NCBI GenBank assembly: GCA_963712955.1
Contig: CAVQKF010000022.1
Location: 114,003 to 178,002 of the forward strand
DNA length: 64,000 nucleotides
Origin: DATFVJ01 sp963712955
GTDB taxonomy: Bacteria; Actinomycetota; Actinomycetes; Streptosporangiales; Streptosporangiaceae
Direction: 5' to 3'
Each line of letters starts with the position of its first letter. Positions within the stretch are counted from its first letter, which is position 1. The position numbers and the translations under genes are program-made. The notes beneath the pieces were generated by a model. That model did no database searches and had not been told where the DNA came from. It saw only the letters and a program-made list of their open reading frames with translations. Positions 58,713-64,000 of this stretch are shown piece after piece.

Positions 58713-58845
58713 CGGTGGGCGGGGGGATCCGGTGGGCGGGGGGATCCGGTGGGCGGGGGGATCCGGTGGGCGGGGGGATCCGGTGGGCGGGGGGATCCGG
58801 TGGGCGGGGATCCGGTGGGCGGGGATCCGGTGGGCGGGGGGATCG
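58713..58845. repeat. 17-bp G-rich tandem repeat upstream of thiI
   Basis: Eight or so copies of GGTGGGCGGGGGGATCC, the last few shortened to 15 bases (GGTGGGCGGGGATCC). Multiple runs of three or more G on the plus strand could fold as G-quadruplex. They lie 60-190 bases upstream of the thiI start, in the 526-base gap to the pfk stop; the rest of 58846-59179 holds no recognisable gene. Confidence 0.92.
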
Positions 58846-59179
58846 CCGCACGGGATCCCCCCGCGCTGCTTCAGCCGCCAAGGACCCGCGCAAAGCAGCC
58901 GGTTCCGTCCGGGCTGCCAGAGCGCGCCTCGCGTTCAAGCACCGCCCGGTCCAAACCGGCCCAGGGCTGGCCAGCAGGCTGCGCGAGCGCGCTGGCGGTC
59001 GTGCGCGGCAGCGACCTGTCCGGCCGGCTGGGCGCTTGCCCAGCGCCACACGCGATCGGGTCTGCGTCGACCCTCACGCACGTCATCCGCAGGTTCTGCT
59101 CCACCTCGTGCCAGAACCGCGTCAAGACGGCGGCATTGCGCGCGGGTCAATGGTGACGCGCGAGCGGCAGCCGTTATGG

Positions 59180-60220
59180 CTATGATCCGAAGAACACCTC
59201 CGCCTCCGCGTACCGCTCGGCGGGCACGACCTTTAGTTCCTTGATCGCCTCGGACAGCGGGACCCGCACGATGTCCGTGCCGTGCAGCGCGACCATCTTC
59301 CCGAAGTCGCCCTCGCTCACCGCGTCGATTGCGTGCAGACCAAACCGGGTGGCGAGCACGCGGTCGAACGCGGTCGGCGTGCCGCCCCGCTGGATGTGCC
59401 CGAGCACCGCGTAGCGCGCCTCCTTGCCTGTGCGCTCTTCGATCTCGTCGGCCAGCTGCTGCCCGATGCCGCCGAGCCGCACGTGGCCGAACGAGTCGAG
59501 TTGCTGGTCGGAAAGCTCGAGATCACTTTCGGCCGGGTGCGCGCCCTCGGCGACCACGACGATCGGCGCGTACCCGACCCTGAACCTGCTCTCCACGTAG
59601 GCGCAGACCTGTTTGATCTCGAACGGCCGCTCCGGGATGAGGATCACGTCGGCGCCGCCAGCAAGCCCGGCGTGCAGTGCGATCCAGCCCGCGTGCCTGC
59701 CCATGACCTCGACGACCATGGCCCGGTGGTGGCTCTCCGCGGTAGTACGCAGCCGGTCGATCGCCTCCACCGCGATGTTGACCGCGGTGTCGAAACCGAA
59801 CGTGAAATCGGTGGCGCCAAGATCGTTATCGATGGTCTTCGGCACCCCGATCACCTTGACGCCCTGGTCGAACAGCTTGGCGGCAACGCCGAGCGTGTCC
59901 TCGCCGCCGATTGCGATCAGCGCGTCCACGCCCAGGCCGGCCATGTTGTCGGTGATCCGCTCGACGCCTGAGCGCCCGTCGCGCTCGGCCTTGAGCGGAT
60001 TCGTCCGCGACGAGCCCAGAATCGTGCCGCCGCGGGCCAGGATCCCGCGGACAGCCGGCACGTCGAGGGTAACGGTTCCACCCTCGAGCGGACCGCGCCA
60101 GCCGTCGCGGAAGCCGACGAATTCATAGCCGTATTGCGACACGCCCTTACGGACAACTGCACGGATCACAGCGTTCAGGCCGGGGCAGTCGCCGCCGCCG
60201 GTGAGCACTCCCACTCGCAT
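59180..60220 (-). CDS. 6-phosphofructokinase, residues of the pyrophosphate-dependent type
   Basis: 346 residues from ATG 60220 (GAGAGGA 6 bases upstream). Signature GVLTGGGDCPGLNAVIRAVV at the N-terminus, PKTIDND at 127-133 (catalytic Asp), and EVMGRHAGWIALHAG. At the two positions that separate phosphoryl donors, this protein has Asp108 in GGEDTLG (Gly104 in ATP-dependent E. coli Pfk) and Lys128 in VPKTIDND (Gly124 in E. coli); Asp and Lys there mark PPi-dependent enzymes such as that of Amycolatopsis methanolica. Divergent from glpK, 61 bases apart. The fold is certain, donor specificity inferred. Confidence 0.9.
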   Translation of the reverse strand: MRVGVLTGGGDCPGLNAVIRAVVRKGVSQYGYEFVGFRDGWRGPLEGGTVTLDVPAVRGILARGGTILGSSRTNPLKAERDGRSGVERITDNMAGLGVDALIAIGGEDTLGVAAKLFDQGVKVIGVPKTIDNDLGATDFTFGFDTAVNIAVEAIDRLRTTAESHHRAMVVEVMGRHAGWIALHAGLAGGADVILIPERPFEIKQVCAYVESRFRVGYAPIVVVAEGAHPAESDLELSDQQLDSFGHVRLGGIGQQLADEIEERTGKEARYAVLGHIQRGGTPTAFDRVLATRFGLHAIDAVSEGDFGKMVALHGTDIVRVPLSEAIKELKVVPAERYAEAEVFFGS

Positions 60221-60281
60221 CTTGATTCCTCTCGTCGCGCCGGATGGCCGGAGACGGTTCCCGCGGGCCACACTAGTGCCC

Positions 60282-61750
60282 ATGAACGTGCTCGCCATCG
60301 ACGCCGGCACCACGGGAGTCACCGCACTCATCGTCTCCCCTGAAGGCAAGATCAGGGGCCGCGGTTATGCGGAGTTCCGTCAGCACTATCCGCGGCCCGG
60401 CTGGGTCGAGCACTTGCCAGAGGGAATATGGCAGGCGACGCTGTCCGCGACCAGGCAAGCGCTCGCGGGCGGCGCGACCGTAGAGGCGGTCGGCATTACG
60501 AACCAACGCGAGACGCTGGTGGTGTGGGACCGCCGCACGCTGGCTGCGCCCCGCCGTGCCATCGTCTGGCAGGATCGCAGAACGGTTGCGCTGTGTGCCC
60601 GCCTGCGTGAGGCGGGTCACGAGCCGAGGGTGACCGAACTGACCGGGCTGCGGCTCGATCCGTACTTCACCGCGACGAAGCTTTCCTGGATCGCGGCGAA
60701 CGACGAGCCCACCTGGGCCGCCATCAGCGAGGGGAGCGCGGTGGCCGGCACCGTCGACTCCTATCTCATCGCTCGGCTTACGGCAGGACGCACGCACGTG
60801 ACCGACGCCTCCAACGCGTCGAGGACACTGCTGTACGACATCAGGACAGGGCAGTGGTCGGCGGAGCTTTGCGATCTGTTCGGTGTGCCGATGAGCGCGC
60901 TGCCCGAGGTGCTGCCGTCCTACGGGGTGGCGGGTTACGTCGACCCCGAGGCGTTCGTCGGGCTCGACGTGCCTATCGCGGGAATCGCCGGTGACCAGCA
61001 GGCGGCGCTCTTCGGCCAGGCGTGTTTCACGGCAGGCGACACCAAAGCCACCTTCGGGACCGGGTCCTTCGTGCTCGTCAACACGGGGAAGTCGATCGTC
61101 ACACCCCGGTCGGGCGTGCTCAGCACCGTCGCGTGGCAGGAGCCTGGTGGCGAGCTCACCTACGCGCTCGAAGGAGCGATCTTCGTTACGGGCGCGGCGG
61201 TGCAGTGGCTGCGCGACGGTCTCGGCATCATCGACACGGCGCCGCAGACCGAGGCGCTCGCAGGGACCGTCCCCGATTCTGGCGGTGTGGTGTTCGTCCC
61301 GGCGCTGACCGGGCTCGGCGCGCCGGACTGGGATCCCGACGCGCGCGGGACGATCCTCGGGATCACCCGGGGTACCACGCGCGCGCATCTGATCCGCGCC
61401 ACCCTGGAGGCGATCGCGTACGAGGTGCGGGACGTGTTCGATCTGATGAACGCCGTGACCGGGCACACGCCGGCGGTGCTGAAGGCGGACGGCGGCGCGA
61501 GCGCCAACAGTCTCCTCATGCAGATGCAGGCCGATCAGGTGCAGATCCCGGTGGAACGGCCCGTGGTGGCCGAGACCACGGCACTCGGCGCGGGCTTCCT
61601 TGCGGCCTCGGCACCGGCATGTGGTCGTCGGCCACGGAACTCGCTGGGACGTGGCAGCTCGACCGCAGGTTCGAGCCGGGGCCAAGAGACGAGACCGGAC
61701 ATGATCGCTGGCGCGCCGCCGTGCAGCGCGCCAAAGGCTGGGCCAGTTAG
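60282..61750 (+). CDS. glpK: glycerol kinase (single-base frameshift near 61604)
   Basis: Phosphorylates glycerol with ATP. ATG 60282 begins MNVLAIDAGTTGVTALIVSP (phosphate-1 loop). GITNQRETLVVW and IVWQDRRT form the glycerol site, with catalytic Asp in AGDQQAALFGQ; ADGGASANSLLMQMQAD is the adenosine motif. After TTALGAGFLA the sequence lacks one G (GCGGCCTC for GCGGGCCTC, about 61603-61605); corrected, it ends GLGTGMWSSATELAGTW and stops at 61750, about 489 residues. Uncorrected, the frame runs on into non-homologous sequence to 62201. Probable sequencing indel. Confidence 0.93.
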
Positions 61751-61802
61751 CCGCAGCGAACCGGGCGGGCGCCGATGCGAACCGGGCCGGCGCCGATGCG
61801 GT

Positions 61803-62177
61803 TCACGCGCCTGGAGCCGGCCTCATGGCCAGCAGCCACCTGCGAGCCAGGTCAGGCGTGAATGGGTCGTAGATCTCCGGTGTCGAGGTCTCGAAGAGGA
61901 ACCGCGTCAGTATGTCCTCGTGCCCGGCCTCCAGGCCCACGTCATCACGTCCGTCAAGAGCGCCGGCCCATGTGCAGCTCTCGGTGTCCGTGAGCTGGCC
62001 GTTCAAGAAGGCCTCAAGCAGCCGCGCCACGTCCGCTCTGGTAAGGGTGACGAGCTCGTCCTCGCCAGCCCGGCCGAATTCTGCCAAGGCCTCCGCAGCC
62101 TGCGCAACCGGGCGGCGGAGCTCGATGACGTCCTGGAGAGCCTCAGCGCGCCCCTTGCCGTTCCCATCCGCCACCAT
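61803..62177 (-). CDS. small conserved hypothetical protein
   Basis: 124 residues, acidic, soluble, mostly helical: LTRADVARLLEAFLNGQLTD, then TWAGALDGRDDVGLEAGHED and a short C-terminal PFTPDLARRWLL. The WAxAxxGRDDVGxExGHE pattern recurs in uncharacterised actinobacterial proteins, sometimes encoded beside toxin or immunity genes, but I cannot name a family. ATG 62177. Convergent with glpK. No promoter recognised. Confidence 0.62.
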   Translation of the reverse strand: MVADGNGKGRAEALQDVIELRRPVAQAAEALAEFGRAGEDELVTLTRADVARLLEAFLNGQLTDTESCTWAGALDGRDDVGLEAGHEDILTRFLFETSTPEIYDPFTPDLARRWLLAMRPAPGA

Positions 62178-62440
62178 GGGGGGATCTTATCCTCGATGTG
62201 AACAAGCTCTCCATCCGGGCCGAACGTTCCTTGCGTGCAGCCGGTTGTGCTGCCGCTGCGTCGGCCGTCGGCGGCTTGTGACGTGGCGAGCGCCGTGACA
62301 TCCCGGGCCGCCTGATCGCCTGGGCCTTCCCTCTGCCAACTGCCCATCTGCGCAACCGGGCGCAGATTCGGGCAGCACGCATCTGATCGGGCGGATCACT
62401 CCGAATACCCGTTGAAGGGACAACGCGGAGGGAGTCATGC

Positions 62441-63682
62441 ATGGGGCGGCGTCAGGTCGCTGTCGTCGGAAGCGGTGTCGCGGGCCTGACGGCAGCCTAC
62501 GTGCTGCAGCGTTCGTGCGACGTGACGCTCTTCGAGGCCGACGAACGGGCAGGTGGGCACGCGCACACCCATGATGTCGGAGGCCTTTGCGTGGACTCCG
62601 GCTTCATCGTGCACAACGCGCGGACGTATCCACTGCTGACCCGGCTGTTTGCCGAACTCGGGGTAACCACGCGGGACTGCGAGATGAGCATGTCGGTGCG
62701 GTGCGCCGGATGCGGCCTGGAGTATGCGGGCGGACGCGGGGCGCTCGGCTTGCTCGGCGGCTCGCGTACGGCGCTCCGCGCCGGCTACTTGCGGATGCTC
62801 ACCGAGGTGCCGCGTTTTTTCCGGGCCGCGCGCCGGATTCTCGCGGACGGTGACGACGGCATTACGCTCTCGCGTTTCCTCGCCGACGGCGGCTACTCGA
62901 GGTACTTCACCGACCACTTCATGACGCCGCTCGTGGCGACGGTCTGGTCCTGCGCCCCTGCCGAGGCGGGCCGCTACCCGGCGCGCTACATGTTCGCATT
63001 CCTGGCCAACCACGGCATGCTCACGCTGCGGGACTCGCCGCAGTGGAGGACGGTCGATGGCGGCAGCCGCGCCTATGTCGAGCGGATCACCAAGGAACTG
63101 ACCGCCGTCCGGACCACCACACCAGTCATTTCCGTCCGCCGGACACGATCCGGCGTGCAGATCCGCGACGCCCGCACCAGCCACCGTTTCGGGGCGGCGG
63201 TGATCGCCACCCATGCGGATCAGGCGCTACGGCTGCTTGCGGCGCCGACTGCCACCGAACGGAATGTGCTCGGGGCCTTCAGGTACTCGCGCAACGAGAC
63301 GGTGCTGCACACCGACGCCTCCGTCCTGCCCCGCTCCCCCAGAGTCCGCGCGTCCTGGAACTATCTGCAGACGTCATGTGCCAACACTGACGGGCACGTC
63401 CGTGTGAGCTATGACATGAACCGGCTGCAGCGCCTGCCTGGAGCGACACATTACGTCGTCACGCTGAACGGCGCTCAGGCCGTTGCTCGAGGGCGCGTGG
63501 TCGCCCGCATGGTCTACGAGCACCCGCTGTACACCCCGCAGGCGCTGACCGCGCAGCGCAGGCTGCCCGAGCTCACCGACGAGCGGATCGCCTATGCGGG
63601 CGCCTACCACGGCTGGGGCTTCCACGAGGACGGCTGCAAATCGGGTGTCGCCGCGGCACGTGCCCTGGGAGGCACGTGGTGA
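62441..63682 (+). CDS. FAD-dependent amine-oxidase-like protein (COG2907 type)
   Basis: 413 residues. FAD-binding VAVVGSGVAGLTAAYVL at the N-terminus, FEADERAGGHAHTHDV, DSGFIVHNARTYPLLTRLF, and a C-terminal YAGAYHGWGFHEDGCKSG motif. These are hallmarks of the predicted NAD/FAD-binding proteins encoded beside DUF1365 and cyclopropane-fatty-acid-synthase-like genes, suggesting lipid modification. The DUF1365 gene follows with a four-base overlap. ATG 62441 has GGAGGGAG upstream. Substrate unknown. Confidence 0.9.
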   Translation: MGRRQVAVVGSGVAGLTAAYVLQRSCDVTLFEADERAGGHAHTHDVGGLCVDSGFIVHNARTYPLLTRLFAELGVTTRDCEMSMSVRCAGCGLEYAGGRGALGLLGGSRTALRAGYLRMLTEVPRFFRAARRILADGDDGITLSRFLADGGYSRYFTDHFMTPLVATVWSCAPAEAGRYPARYMFAFLANHGMLTLRDSPQWRTVDGGSRAYVERITKELTAVRTTTPVISVRRTRSGVQIRDARTSHRFGAAVIATHADQALRLLAAPTATERNVLGAFRYSRNETVLHTDASVLPRSPRVRASWNYLQTSCANTDGHVRVSYDMNRLQRLPGATHYVVTLNGAQAVARGRVVARMVYEHPLYTPQALTAQRRLPELTDERIAYAGAYHGWGFHEDGCKSGVAAARALGGTW

Positions 63683-64000
63683 CCGGGCCCACACTTTACG
63701 AGTGCCGGGTCACCCACGTGCGGGCCGAACCGGTTCGCAACGCTTTCACCTACCCGATGCAACTGTGGCTCACCGACCTCGACCACCTGCAACGCGGCGG
63801 CGTCCACGGTAAGGGCTTCCCCGGGCAGCGCTTCCTGGCCCGCGATCATCTCGGCGATCCTGGCGCCAGCATCCGCGCCAACGTCGACGGCTTCCTCGCC
63901 GCGCGCGGCGTCAGCCTGGCCGGCGGCAGGTGCTCATGCTCACACAGCAATACGTAATCTTCTTCCGCCGCCCTCTACTGGCTCAGTTGCGTCTTGCTAG
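63679..64000 (+). CDS. DUF1365 protein (partial at right edge, frame lost near 63930)
   Basis: GTG 63679 begins VTGPTLYECRVTHVRAEPVR, the typical DUF1365 start (YxxxVxHxRxxPxxxxFxY), followed by NAFTYPMQLWLTDLDHL. The given frame stops at 63957 after SLAGGRCSCSHSNT; adding one base near 63927-63931 gives VLMLTQ, the expected next motif, but the last 55 bases then diverge from the family, so the contig edge may be of low quality. Translationally coupled to the amine-oxidase gene. Function in the family is unproven. Confidence 0.75.

Noticed and set aside
58713..58845. CRISPR array
   Set aside because: Unit of 17 bases with no spacers; a simple tandem repeat.
58654..59049. N-terminal extension of ThiI from 59049
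   Set aside because: Encoded by 17-bp repeats (RIPPPTG type) with no family similarity; ATG 58653 precedes the conserved domain.
61751..62201. Extension of glycerol kinase to 62201
   Set aside because: The last 150 codons of that frame have no homology, overlap a minus-strand gene and arise from the frameshift at about 61604; the true C-terminus is in the other frame ending at 61750.

Overview
The window is 64 kb from a very GC-rich, GC-skewed-codon actinomycete chromosome. The gene content is diagnostic for filamentous Actinobacteria: a BldD regulator with an intact cyclic-di-GMP signature, the actinobacterial integration host factor mihF beside gmk-rpoZ-coaBC-metK, a PriA lacking Walker motifs, an SAV_6107-type protein, an Rv2175c-type DNA-binding protein and a PASTA kinase. 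The left edge (PPTase plus flavin-dependent halogenase) looks like the end of a specialised-metabolite cluster. From memory of Streptomyces gene order, a rpe-to-bldD block and a metF/thi/aroF/pfk block that are well separated there are nearly adjacent here; a Streptosporangiales-like organism is possible, but I cannot assign a genus.

Layout. 0-2.8 kb: partial Sfp-type PPTase, carrier-protein-type halogenase, a truncated antiporter-like ORF, a LURP-one-like protein. 3.3-19.9 kb, minus strand: rpe, rsmB, fmt, def, a hypothetical gene, priA, a stand-alone CheR-PAS/CheB pair, metK, coaBC, rpoZ, gmk, mihF. 20.4-31.0 kb, minus strand: the pyrimidine operon pyrR-pyrB-pyrC-carA-carB-pyrK-pyrD-pyrF, with translational coupling between most genes and a PyrR-binding RNA hairpin directly before the pyrR ribosome-binding site. 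31.3-31.9 kb: divergent bldD with a promoter and a BldD-type operator over its -10. 32-35.7 kb: SAV_6107 protein, GNAT acetyltransferase, metF, polyprenyl diphosphate synthase.

36.1-47.6 kb is the accessory island. A minus-strand operon encodes a zinc-ribbon multi-pass membrane protein, a 950-residue HerA/VirB4-like ATPase, an Rhs/YD-repeat polymorphic toxin without a signal peptide, and a small immunity-like protein. Two paralogous single-pass membrane proteins and a zinc-ribbon fragment follow. The ATPase and Rhs genes overlap by four bases; the toxin tip and immunity gene are visibly AT-richer than everything around them. This is the best candidate for an undescribed system: an ATPase-coupled export or assembly module for an Rhs toxin.

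47.8-64 kb: thiamine synthesis (thiE; TPP riboswitch-thiO-thiS-thiG), an Rv2175c-type protein, a ferredoxin-reductase-like flavoprotein, a PASTA Ser/Thr kinase, endonuclease IV, DAHP synthase preceded by an aromatic-codon leader peptide and terminator, thiI, a phosphofructokinase carrying the residues of pyrophosphate-dependent enzymes, glpK, and an amine-oxidase/DUF1365 pair cut by the right edge.

Two window-wide features matter to any user. First, at least eight otherwise intact genes, several normally essential (fmt, coaBC, carB), are broken by single-base indels, mostly a missing base in a G or C run; this pattern looks like residual sequencing error. Second, short GC-rich tandem repeats occur in many intergenic gaps and as in-frame expansions inside housekeeping proteins.
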